From positions 491,419-555,418 of the forward strand of contig NZ_OY781872.1 of NCBI RefSeq assembly GCF_963677065.1: 64,000 nt of DNA. Reading direction: 5' to 3'. The stretch comes from an uncultured Methanoregula sp. (lineage in GTDB: Archaea > Halobacteriota > Methanomicrobia > Methanomicrobiales > Methanospirillaceae). Positions within the stretch are counted from its first letter, which is position 1. Each line of letters opens with the position of its first letter. The translations under genes and the position numbers were made by a program. The notes beneath the pieces were generated by a model. It did no database searches. It worked only from the letters and a program-made list of their open reading frames with translations, and was not told where the DNA came from. Positions 36,499 to 44,577 of this stretch are shown piece by piece.

Positions 36499-37707
36499 TT
36501 ACTCACTTCTCAGTGCATCTATGGGGTCCATGTTCGAGGCCCGCCAGGCAGGGTAGAGTCCGGATATCACACAGACAACTATCCCTATCAGCATCCCTGC
36601 CGGAACATAGATGATGCTATCCGGCAGGAAGAAATACTTCGTTGTCCCGATCATGTAACTCACCACGGAATATCCGATGATGAGACTGCCAATCCCACCG
36701 ATAACGGCACCGAGAATACCAAGTATGAAGGCCTCGTACAGGAACATCCGGCGCACTTCTCCTGATTCCGTTCCTATGGAGAGCAGGATACCGATCTCCT
36801 GCACCCGTTCCGTAACAGACATCATCATAACATTGAAGATGCTCGTGGCAGCTACCAGGAGCGAGATGCCCCCGATTGCAAGGATGAACGTGGTCATCGT
36901 ACTCAACGTCGATGTAATGCTGGAGAGCATGGTACTTGCATCAGAAACCCGCACAACGGGAGTTTTCTCGTTTGTATTGAGTTTTGCGTCAATTACCTCT
37001 TCAGTACCGGTTATGGTGTCGACATCTTTCACGATCACATTCACCTGGGGATACTCGTTTTCCCCGCCGTACTCTTTTACATACCAGTCATCCGAGACAA
37101 CAATGGCATTGTCGGTCCTGACACTGTCCGCAGCCTGCCCCCGTTCCTTGAGAATACCAACGATCTTAACTTCCGATCGCCCGGTTTTAGCAGAGCCTAT
37201 TTTTATCTTGCTTCCGAGTTTCAGGTTGAAATTCGAAGCGATCGTTGAACCAACGAGGGCATCGTTGACTCCTTCGATGTTGGTCCCGTTCTCGATGGTC
37301 AGGAACGCAGTGATCTGATCGGGATTGATCCCATAGATCGTTCCCCTGCCCGGAATGGAGCTCAGGGTAAATTCCGTATTTGTCGAGTAAATGGGGACAA
37401 CGTTACTGGCATTTGCTCCCGCGGCGACCTTGATCTTGCTCAGCTGGGCCTTGGTTATTACCGACGAGGAGGATGAGGAATCAGGACTGGATCCCGGGGG
37501 ACCCATACGGACAGCATCCGGGGTTATAACAATGGTATTTGCTCCGGCGGAGAGCTGATCTTTTGTCTGCAACTGCATGTTGGTCCCGAGCATTCCCATT
37601 GTTGAGATGGCAATTACGCCGATAACAATACCAATGGATGCCAATATTGAGCGCAGGTAATTCAGCTTTACACTTCGGACCGAGAGGTCAAAGAAAATAT
37701 CGCTCAT
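36499..37707 (-). CDS. MacB/FtsX-type ABC transporter permease
   Basis: A 402-residue permease of the type VII ABC group. An N-terminal helix (SILASIGIVIGVIAISTMGML) is followed by an external domain of about 210 residues. Three C-terminal helices then begin ILAIGGISLLVAATSIFNVMMMSV. ERVQEIGILLSIG is the conserved cytoplasmic coupling motif, and the end reads LYPAWRASNMDPIDALRSE, a standard MacB/LolE ending. These systems use ATP to pull substrates or proteins in the periplasm or at the surface rather than across the membrane. It overlaps the ATPase gene upstream by four bases. Confidence 0.9.
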   Translation of the reverse strand: MSDIFFDLSVRSVKLNYLRSILASIGIVIGVIAISTMGMLGTNMQLQTKDQLSAGANTIVITPDAVRMGPPGSSPDSSSSSSVITKAQLSKIKVAAGANASNVVPIYSTNTEFTLSSIPGRGTIYGINPDQITAFLTIENGTNIEGVNDALVGSTIASNFNLKLGSKIKIGSAKTGRSEVKIVGILKERGQAADSVRTDNAIVVSDDWYVKEYGGENEYPQVNVIVKDVDTITGTEEVIDAKLNTNEKTPVVRVSDASTMLSSITSTLSTMTTFILAIGGISLLVAATSIFNVMMMSVTERVQEIGILLSIGTESGEVRRMFLYEAFILGILGAVIGGIGSLIIGYSVVSYMIGTTKYFFLPDSIIYVPAGMLIGIVVCVISGLYPAWRASNMDPIDALRSE

Positions 37708-38384
37708 GCTTCTGCAATCCTCCCGTCTTCGAGCCTGATCGTGCGTTGTGCATATTCTGCGATCTTGGGATCATGGGTCACGATGATGACCGTCTTTCCC
37801 TCTTTGTGCAGTCCACAGAGAATATCCATGATCTGGGTACCGGTCTTCCGGTCGAGATTGCCGGTCGGTTCGTCACAGAGAAGGATCTTCGGGTCATTGA
37901 CAAGCGCCCTGGCCACCGCCACGCGCTGCTGCTGACCACCGGAAAGCTGGGTGGGGCGGTGGGCACTCATTTCCTTGTCAATCCCGACAGCTTCGAGGAG
38001 AGATGTGGCTTTGCCGCTGGTGTCCCGTTTCTTGTACTTCAGAATGAGCGGGTATTCCACGTTCTCATAAGCCGAGAGGAGCGGGATCAAGTAAAATTTC
38101 TGGAAGATGTACCCGATGGTGTCCCGGCGCATGTGTGTCCGCTCAAGGCTTGTCAGTCCGGCCACGTTCCTCCCGTCGATGAGAAGTTCTCCCGATGTCG
38201 GGACATCAAGGATCCCGAGCTGGTTCATCATGGTCGATTTACCAGAACCCGAAGGTCCCATGATGGCGACAAAATCATTGTCCATGATGTCGAGCGAGAC
38301 ATGATCCAGAGCAGTGAAATCACCGGCTTCGAGATGGTACACTTTCGACACATCCGCAAGCCGGATAAGGGGGGTATCGGTCAT
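37704..38384 (-). CDS. MacB/LolD-type ABC transporter ATPase
   Basis: The ATPase has 226 residues. It carries Walker A (GPSGSGKSTMMNQLGILD), the Q loop IGYIFQKFYLIPLLSAYENVEYPL, the signature QLSGGQQQRVAVARAL and Walker B (ILLCDEPTGNLD), followed by TVIIVTHDP. The sequence pattern MNQLGILDVPTSG is typical of the LolD/MacB group. It sits between the exported partner gene (10-base gap) and the permease gene (four-base overlap), so the three form one unit. Confidence 0.93.
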   Translation of the reverse strand: MTDTPLIRLADVSKVYHLEAGDFTALDHVSLDIMDNDFVAIMGPSGSGKSTMMNQLGILDVPTSGELLIDGRNVAGLTSLERTHMRRDTIGYIFQKFYLIPLLSAYENVEYPLILKYKKRDTSGKATSLLEAVGIDKEMSAHRPTQLSGGQQQRVAVARALVNDPKILLCDEPTGNLDRKTGTQIMDILCGLHKEGKTVIIVTHDPKIAEYAQRTIRLEDGRIAEA

Positions 38385-38394
38385 ATCCGCACCC

Positions 38395-39738
38395 CTACTG
38401 CTGTTTCTTCAGTTTTGTAGAGAGCCATTTCCGCTTTTTATAGAGAACAATACCAACAACAAGGATGATACCTGCTGCAATCACGGGGTAGAACGAACTA
38501 ATCCCGTTGCCTTTGCTGCTGAACAGACTGGTGCTCTGACCACCGGGGCCGCCCATGCCCTGGGGGCCGCCCTGCATCATGCCGGGATTGCCGGAGGATC
38601 CCGAAGTTGTTCCGGTTCCACTAGCACTACTTCCCAAAGCTCCCAGCGAAGAGGTGAGATCCAGGGTCTTTGTTGTCTTGTAGAGCTTTCCATCGGAGTT
38701 CTTCCAGCTGATAATTAACGGGACGGAAGACAGATCCGAGGATGTGAATGTCAGCTCAAAGCTTCCCGAATCGTCCGAGGCCAGGCTGCCGATGGCGTAT
38801 TCAGGATATGTTTCGGTACCTTTTGCAGGGGAACCAACGGTTACGAGAAGTCCTTTCGCATCCGAGACCCCGGAGTTGATGATATCCCCGGTAAGATCAT
38901 AGTATGAACCTTTGGAGGTCAGGGCAAGATTATTGATAACAGGAACAACCGAGGTTGTGTCATGATCGAGGATAACGGGGGTGGAAAGATCTACGGTGTG
39001 TTCAGCATCCCCGTTCATGTAGCTGACACGGAACGTGAGGTTTGAATCCTGGCTGGCCTTCACCGTGAAGGGGACATCAACGGAATTATGTCCGCTCAGT
39101 GAATAGACGTATTTCTGCGATGGCTGCACCTCAATGCCGTTTCCCGTTGGCGTGACAAGGATGTTCTTGAGCGTACCTGACCGGACATTGATGAGCGTCA
39201 GATTGACGGTCTCATCCTCGCCCTGGGAGAACGTAGTGGGTTTTCCCGTGAGGCTTGCCTGGATGTCGCGGGAGTCCACCTTGATCTTGATGGGGTAATG
39301 GATAGATGTCCCGGCCTTGGTCCCGACCGTAAAGAGTGCATAATCCGTTCCATCCGGTGGATCAGCGGTGACAACGAAAGAATACGTCATCGATGCTCCG
39401 GCCCCGATATAACTCATGGTGTCCCAGGAATCGAGAGTCTTGATATGGATCTTATCGCTGAGGAGATCCGGATGCGACAAGCCGACAGCGGTGGTCCCGG
39501 AATTGGTCAAGGTGACTGAAATGGTACCCTCTTCGTACGGGTATATCACTTCGGGATCCATGGTTACATTGGTGACGCAGACCTGCGCCGCCGCATCAAC
39601 GGTTGTCGATGTGTCCGATGTTGAAGATGTCGAGGATGTCGACGACGATGTAGTTGATGAGGTGCTGTCAGCAGCCGATACTGCTGAAGCCATCATAAGA
39701 ACCAGGATGAAACTGGTAATAATTGTCTGTATTTTCAT
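38395..39738 (-). CDS. Exported accessory protein of the MacB-like system (COG1361-like)
   Basis: The protein has 447 residues and a signal peptide (IITSFILVLMMASAVSA). A Ser/Thr spacer leads into three or four Ig-like beta domains (GTISVTLTNSGTTAVGLSHP, VNLTLINVRSGTLKNILV, YYDLTGDIINSGVSDAKGL). These resemble COG1361 S-layer-type repeats. The C-terminus has a Gly-rich linker, a membrane helix (FYPVIAAGIILVVGIVLYK) and a basic tail. The start is fixed by GGAGG four bases upstream. As the first gene before the ABC ATPase and permease, it is likely the external adaptor of that transporter. Confidence 0.8.
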   Translation of the reverse strand: MKIQTIITSFILVLMMASAVSAADSTSSTTSSSTSSTSSTSDTSTTVDAAAQVCVTNVTMDPEVIYPYEEGTISVTLTNSGTTAVGLSHPDLLSDKIHIKTLDSWDTMSYIGAGASMTYSFVVTADPPDGTDYALFTVGTKAGTSIHYPIKIKVDSRDIQASLTGKPTTFSQGEDETVNLTLINVRSGTLKNILVTPTGNGIEVQPSQKYVYSLSGHNSVDVPFTVKASQDSNLTFRVSYMNGDAEHTVDLSTPVILDHDTTSVVPVINNLALTSKGSYYDLTGDIINSGVSDAKGLLVTVGSPAKGTETYPEYAIGSLASDDSGSFELTFTSSDLSSVPLIISWKNSDGKLYKTTKTLDLTSSLGALGSSASGTGTTSGSSGNPGMMQGGPQGMGGPGGQSTSLFSSKGNGISSFYPVIAAGIILVVGIVLYKKRKWLSTKLKKQQ

Positions 39739-39846
39739 TGTTCCTCCATAATGCAGGGCGGGATAGATACCAGGGGAAAGCTCGTCTGACGCGATCCGTT
39801 CTGAAATTATCTCTGTTGCCTGAATCACGATGTCAAAAAGAACACA

Positions 39847-39877
39847 TATATTGGCACTATGGAGTGTGCCAAATATA
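39847..39877. promoter_or_regulatory. Palindromic operator over a TATA box
   Basis: TATATTGGCAC, eight bases, then GTGCCAA and ATATA form a near-perfect inverted repeat about 110-140 bases before the start of the three-gene MacB-like operon. The outer parts include TATA-like sequence on the minus strand, so a protein bound here would block promoter access. Confidence 0.5.
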
Positions 39878-40098
39878 GCCCAAAAACCGGAATAATTGAA
39901 CCGGGTGGTTACATATATCCCCAACAACAGATGAGAGGCCGGTCATACCGTTTTTTGTAATCGGGATTGGTTCTCCAGGGGCAGATCCGCACGCAACCAC
40001 AAAAAAACTCAATGCTAATAACACTCGCCGGGTATAACATCCCGTTCCCTGGCAGAAATGAACAAAAGTTTCGGGAAAAAAGTAGAGTGATATGGGGT

Positions 40099-40470
40099 TC
40101 AGCGGGTACTGCGGAAATTTTTAGCAAGAAACAAAAGACCAATGCCGATAAGGAACAGTCCGAAGATATACGGCCAGATCTGGACCGGCGCCCAGACAAA
40201 ACTGATGCCCACAATGATCAGGAACAGCCCGATGATAGCTGATATCCATTGGCTTCCGGTCCTGCAGCAGGATATGCCGTTTTCCTGTCCGGAGCTTTCA
40301 CGTGGATTCATGAAGGCTGATGCAAGGAATCCCAGACCAAGCCCGATGAGCACCCCGGACCCGGGATACCCTATGATCAATCCTATACCAAGCCCAAGGA
40401 GTACCCCGGCGGGGATGAGAAAGAACCTGCCATGGCGCCGGGGTTCTTCCCGGCCTTCATTTCCAGTCAT
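40099..40470 (-). CDS. Small membrane protein, four helices
   Basis: A 123-residue protein with a basic N-terminus (EEPRRHGRFF), two Gly-rich helices (GVLLGLGIGLIIGYPGSG, LIGLGLGFLASAFM), a polar loop with a Cys pair (NGISCCRTGSQW) and two more helices ending LLFLAKNFRSTR. Gly-rich paired helices recall small DUF-type membrane proteins of archaea, but I do not recognise the family. It is monocistronic; no ribosome site is evident. Confidence 0.6.
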   Translation of the reverse strand: MTGNEGREEPRRHGRFFLIPAGVLLGLGIGLIIGYPGSGVLIGLGLGFLASAFMNPRESSGQENGISCCRTGSQWISAIIGLFLIIVGISFVWAPVQIWPYIFGLFLIGIGLLFLAKNFRSTR

Positions 40471-40602
40471 AGGAGAAAATGCGTTTTAGGTGATAATAAG
40501 AGTTGGGACATCCGATAATCTATCATTGAATCGTATTATAACTGCAACAGATCGCTCAGTTTATTCATAGTTCCATAAGAAACGAAGTACAGAGGAAATT
40601 CT

Positions 40603-41085
40603 TTGACCTTTACCTGCCAGCAATGCGGGGAGTGCTGCAGCACGATGGGTGAGATAATCGAGGTTCTTGAGGAGATCTCCCCCTTGAGATTCCGAATCGG
40701 TTACACAACAACCGGTGAAGAGCGCATTGTGGTTGTGGATCCGGACAAGAAAGATCTTTTTTCCCACAAGTCTTCCATGCAGGAGCGCTCCCTTGCCTGC
40801 CCGTTTCTCTGTATGGCAGCCCCGGGACGGGTGATCTGCACGGTGCATGCATCGCGTCCTGACCTGTGCCGGCAGTACTCCTGTTTCCGGCTCCTTGTTC
40901 TGGATGCCAGAGGAAACCGGATCGGAAAAGTGATCGAGTCCACAAGAATCCTCCGAACAATGGATCACCCGCTCAGGGAGATCTGGAACAGGGAGATTGC
41001 CGGTCTCCAGGTCGCCGACGAGCATACCTGGGAAAAAACTGCAGAGAGACTGCTGACCCTCAGAGGATACACGGTACTAACGTGA
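40603..41085 (+). CDS. YkgJ-type CxxCGxCC protein
   Basis: The product has 160 residues and the start FTCQQCGECC, plus later cysteines in LACPFLC, VICTVHASRPDLCRQYSC. It is a paralogue of the 15274-15756 protein with the same order of motifs and length. The cysteines suggest a zinc or iron-sulfur site. The start is a TTG (no ATG is nearby in frame); alternatives upstream are not visible. It is convergent with the coenzyme B operon (48 bases between the stops). Confidence 0.8.
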   Translation: MTFTCQQCGECCSTMGEIIEVLEEISPLRFRIGYTTTGEERIVVVDPDKKDLFSHKSSMQERSLACPFLCMAAPGRVICTVHASRPDLCRQYSCFRLLVLDARGNRIGKVIESTRILRTMDHPLREIWNREIAGLQVADEHTWEKTAERLLTLRGYTVLT

Positions 41086-41133
41086 AGGAAGGCTTGTGTG
41101 AAAACCCGGCTTCGGACCGGGTTCAGACATAGC

Positions 41134-42102
41134 TCACTCAGGCTTTCGGAGCATTTCCAGAACAGCCTTGCCGAACTCCCGGGTCCCGGCCGATCCGCCA
41201 AGATCCCGGGTCCGGATTCCCTGTTCAAGAACTGCTGTAATTGCCGACTCCACACGGGAGCTGCCGGCTTTGTCGCCCATATAATCGAGGAGCATCGCAG
41301 CACTCCGGATTGCGGCTATTGGATTTGCAAGGTTCTTTCCCGCAATATCAGGTGCGCTCCCGTGCACCGGCTCGAAAAGGGCGTAGTGCTCCCCAATATT
41401 TGCACTCGGAACAAGGCCCAGACCACCAACAAGATATGACGCGACATCCGAGAGAATATCGCCAAACATGTTGGTGGTGACAACAACACCGTAACTCTTC
41501 GGGTGCTGGAGAATATCAAGCGAGAGGGCGTCGATGAACTTGTCGTTATACACGATCCCGGCTGCTTTTGCCTCGGCAAGGCAGATATCCCGGAAAAAAA
41601 CATCCGATTTGATCACATTTGCCTTGTGCCCGACCGTCAGGATACCGGAACGCTCACGGGCAAGACGTATGGCGGTACGGACTATCCGCTCGGTTCCCCT
41701 CCGGGTGACCACCCGGAGCGTTGTTGCCCGGTCCGGCCCGGTCTCTTCGACACCCGAATAAAGACCCTCGGTGTTCTCCCGCACGATCATGATGTCGAAC
41801 CCGTCACCGCGGACAGGGCGAAGGTTGGCATAGAGATCGAGAGCTTTTCGTATGCGCAGGACCACGCTCTGGTAGTCTTTCATCGGGGGGGTCGTTATCG
41901 CCCCGAACAGGATGGCATCGGCATCTTTGAGTTCCCGGATCTCCTTATCGGCACACGGGCATCCGGTCCGTTCCCACATACCGTATCCCACTTCAACCGG
42001 GAAATACTCAAATTCCGGATGCAGCAGCTCAAGCACCGAACGGGCAACCGGGATCACCTCGTGGCCGATCCCATCGCCTTCAACAACAGCAATCTTTTTC
42101 AT
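41134..42102 (-). CDS. aksF: Isohomocitrate dehydrogenase (AksF)
   Basis: An NAD-dependent beta-decarboxylating dehydrogenase of 322 residues, of the isopropylmalate/isocitrate family. Features are the start IAVVEGDGIGHEVIP, substrate region LRIRKALDLYANLRPVRG, DIMIVRENTEGLYSG, metal-binding VVTTNMFGDILSD, and the NAD site EPVHGSAPDIAGKNLANP. Next to aksA, aksD and aksE it is best read as AksF, which oxidises threo-isohomocitrate and its chain-extended relatives to 2-oxoadipate, 2-oxopimelate and 2-oxosuberate for coenzyme B. It is the last gene of the operon and overlaps the preceding gene by four bases. Confidence 0.85.
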   Translation of the reverse strand: MKKIAVVEGDGIGHEVIPVARSVLELLHPEFEYFPVEVGYGMWERTGCPCADKEIRELKDADAILFGAITTPPMKDYQSVVLRIRKALDLYANLRPVRGDGFDIMIVRENTEGLYSGVEETGPDRATTLRVVTRRGTERIVRTAIRLARERSGILTVGHKANVIKSDVFFRDICLAEAKAAGIVYNDKFIDALSLDILQHPKSYGVVVTTNMFGDILSDVASYLVGGLGLVPSANIGEHYALFEPVHGSAPDIAGKNLANPIAAIRSAAMLLDYMGDKAGSSRVESAITAVLEQGIRTRDLGGSAGTREFGKAVLEMLRKPE

Positions 42103-42899
42103 CGGTTCCTCCAGCGGGAAACCAGATCGGTTACCGAGCGGTAAATCTGGGCGGGATCAGAACCCCAGTGAACAATGGAACCGGTAAGGTTGTTCCAGCC
42201 GGTTAAACCCTCCCGTTCGGAACGGCAGCACCGGGCAATGAACGGCTCTTCAGTAATGCATTCGAGCGGGCAGATATTCTCAAGATGAAAATCGCTGCCA
42301 TAACATTCACGGTAGAACTGCGATCCGGTGAGACACCCGGCAACCTGCTCGCCCCCCACCATGGGATCCGCATCAAGGGTTTTTGAAAATCCCGAGGCAC
42401 GGCATGGGTAAACCTCGGCATGCAATGCGGCAATATCTCTCACATGGTGACAGAAACGGATGGAAAGACTGCCAAAAAGGCCATCCGATTCCAGCTCGCG
42501 GATACAGGCCGAGAGACTTGGCCGGGGCGGGGTTACATCATAGACATGGATGACAAGCAGGCCGGAAAGATCCGGATCAAGAACGAACGTCCTGTGCTCG
42601 TCAAGTCCGGTAAATACCGTGCACCGGAATCCGCTGTTCCGGGCAAGCTCGATGAGCAGCGTGCGGTTGTAGAGATTGACTTTCTCCGGATAATGATACA
42701 CTTCACGGGACGTGGCAATTACCCGGGAGGAAAGGATGGACCGCATCATCCCTTTTCCGGCGGGGTCGAGCTCCACGCTCAACACTTCGGTCCCTTCGGG
42801 GGTCTCCCGGAGGAGGTAGCGGCTCAGGAAGTATACCTTGTCATCGCAGGGTTTCGTTGTTGCAAGACCAACATGCTTGCAGTGCTCGGGAAAGATCAT
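42099..42899 (-). CDS. Unknown protein within the coenzyme B operon
   Basis: A soluble protein of 266 residues. I do not recognise the family. The first half is alpha/beta (KVYFLSRYLLRETPEGTEVL, YNRTLLIELARNSGFRCTVF). The last third is rich in Cys and His: RFCHHVRDIAALHAEVYPC, then CLTGSQFYRECYG, LENICPLECITEEPF and ARCCRSEREGL. At least eight cysteines there could bind a metal or iron-sulfur cluster, but the spacing matches no motif I know. It is joined to aksE before it and aksF after it by four-base ATGA overlaps, so it should act in the same pathway. Confidence 0.75.
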   Translation of the reverse strand: MIFPEHCKHVGLATTKPCDDKVYFLSRYLLRETPEGTEVLSVELDPAGKGMMRSILSSRVIATSREVYHYPEKVNLYNRTLLIELARNSGFRCTVFTGLDEHRTFVLDPDLSGLLVIHVYDVTPPRPSLSACIRELESDGLFGSLSIRFCHHVRDIAALHAEVYPCRASGFSKTLDADPMVGGEQVAGCLTGSQFYRECYGSDFHLENICPLECITEEPFIARCCRSEREGLTGWNNLTGSIVHWGSDPAQIYRSVTDLVSRWRNR

Positions 42900-43366
42900 T
42901 GGCGGGATCTCCAGTATTCAACAAGGCCCCCGGCTGCGAGGATCTCCTGCATCCGGGGAGAGAGGGGACGGATTGTATATCGGATACCACCGGCATTCAC
43001 CCAGCCGTCGCGAATATTGAACGAAACTTTTATGCCATCACTGCAGGTAAGATCGGACTCGATGAGGGGAAGACCGACATTAATGGCATTCCTGAAAAAG
43101 ATCCGGGCAAACGATGGGGCAATGACAGCAACAACTCCGGCCTCCCGGAGGGCAAGAGTAGCCTGTTCGCGGGATGACCCGCAACCGAAATTCTTTCCGG
43201 CAACGATCACGGCACCTTTCAGCCTGGGGGCGAGAGCGGGATCGAGATCCTCGAACACGTGGGACGCCCAGACAGATCGATCCTTGGTCCTCAGGTATCT
43301 CCCTGCAATGACAAGGTCGGTATCGATATCTGCCGGCAGGCAGACAGCATGCCCTTCGCCCTGCAT
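42896..43366 (-). CDS. aksE: Homoaconitase small subunit (AksE)
   Basis: This is the swivel-domain subunit, 156 residues. Near the start it has RYLRTKDRSVWASHVF. YLRT is the loop reported to mark methanogen homoaconitase, whereas isopropylmalate isomerases have YLV-type loops. FGCGSSREQA follows, the conserved substrate-binding turn. With AksD it isomerises (R)-homocitrate and its longer homologues. Its ATG overlaps the aksD stop by one base (TGATG) and its stop overlaps the next ATG as ATGA, so translation is coupled on both sides. Confidence 0.88.
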   Translation of the reverse strand: MQGEGHAVCLPADIDTDLVIAGRYLRTKDRSVWASHVFEDLDPALAPRLKGAVIVAGKNFGCGSSREQATLALREAGVVAVIAPSFARIFFRNAINVGLPLIESDLTCSDGIKVSFNIRDGWVNAGGIRYTIRPLSPRMQEILAAGGLVEYWRSRQ

Positions 43367-44577
43367 CAGGCCACCTCCGGAACGGTAATCTCACCCTGAA
43401 GCGCACTGGCAGCAGCAGTGGAGACCGATGAGAGGTAGATCTCCCCGCCGATACCCATGCGGTTCCGGAAATTCCGGTTTGCGGTCGACAGGCAGACTTC
43501 TCCTTCGCCGATGACCCCCATATGGTAGCCAAGGCACGGGCCACATCCGGGAGTCCCGATCGTACAACCCGCTTCAAGAATGTCGGCAAGCACACCGGTC
43601 CTCGTTGCCTTTGCAAGGATCCCGGCTGATCCGGGAACGACAATCGTCCTGACCGCAACCTTCCTGCCTTTGACGATCCGGGCAAAGCGCTCCAGGTCGG
43701 AGTACCGTCCGTTCGTGCAGGTACCGACAAAGACCTGGTCGACCGGAAGACCGGCAAGCTGTTCCACGGGTTTTACCGTATCGACACGGTGGGGAACCGC
43801 AACCAGCGGGACAATATCCGCAAGATCGAACGTGAGTTCCTGCACATAGGTGCAGGGTTCCACTGCCTGCGGCATGATATCATGCCCCTGTTCCTTCAGG
43901 TATCTCACGGTTATTTCATCTGCATAACAGAGGCCTGCTTTTGCCCCGGCCTCGACCGAGAGGTTGGCAAGAACGAGACGATCGTCCATGGTGAGGTTCT
44001 TCATTCCGTCCCCAACAAACTCAAGCGCCTGGTACGTAGCTCCATCGGTTCCCAGTTTTCCCACATATGCCAGCGCAAGATCCTTTGCCTCGGCGGCACC
44101 GGTAAATTTCCCGGTAATGTGGATTCCTGCCGATTCCGGGACACGGAACCAGGTTTCACCGGTGAGCCAGATTCCCGCCATATCGGTTGCCCCGACACCG
44201 GTGGCAAATGCACCGAACGCCCCGAGGGTGACGCTGTGCGAGTCGGCCCCGACAACAATCTCTCCGGGCAGGACAACTCCTTCGCTCATCAGCTGGTGGC
44301 AGATGCCCTTCCCGATGTCATAGAAGTTCATGAACGAACTCCTGGCAAAGTCCCGTAACTCGTGCTGGAGGGTCGCGGTTGTTGAATTATTGGCCGGGGC
44401 AATATGGTCGAAGATGATGGAAAGCTCCGTTGTATCGGCAAGCTGGCCGGCACCCATATTCCTCCAGGCCTCAAGTGCCAGGAGGCCGGTGCCATCGCAG
44501 GCATAGGCGCGGTCGATCTTCCGGTCAACGTATTCGCCAGCCGGGGCTCCCAGGATGCGCTCGGACAGGGAACTCAT
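43366..44577 (-). CDS. aksD: Homoaconitase large subunit (AksD)
   Basis: The large subunit has 403 residues and binds the [4Fe-4S] cluster. The cluster ligands are in VFVGTCTNGRYSDLERF (first Cys) and TPGCGPCLGYHMGV (second and third Cys). Further signatures are IFDHIAPANNSTT, GADSHSVTLGAFGAFATGVG and NRNFRNRMG. The start at MSSLSERILG, overlapping the aksA stop as ATGA, is preferred to an upstream ATG that would lie deep inside aksA. The family also includes isopropylmalate isomerase; the neighbour AksE with YLRT points to homoaconitase. Confidence 0.88.
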   Translation of the reverse strand: MSSLSERILGAPAGEYVDRKIDRAYACDGTGLLALEAWRNMGAGQLADTTELSIIFDHIAPANNSTTATLQHELRDFARSSFMNFYDIGKGICHQLMSEGVVLPGEIVVGADSHSVTLGAFGAFATGVGATDMAGIWLTGETWFRVPESAGIHITGKFTGAAEAKDLALAYVGKLGTDGATYQALEFVGDGMKNLTMDDRLVLANLSVEAGAKAGLCYADEITVRYLKEQGHDIMPQAVEPCTYVQELTFDLADIVPLVAVPHRVDTVKPVEQLAGLPVDQVFVGTCTNGRYSDLERFARIVKGRKVAVRTIVVPGSAGILAKATRTGVLADILEAGCTIGTPGCGPCLGYHMGVIGEGEVCLSTANRNFRNRMGIGGEIYLSSVSTAAASALQGEITVPEVA

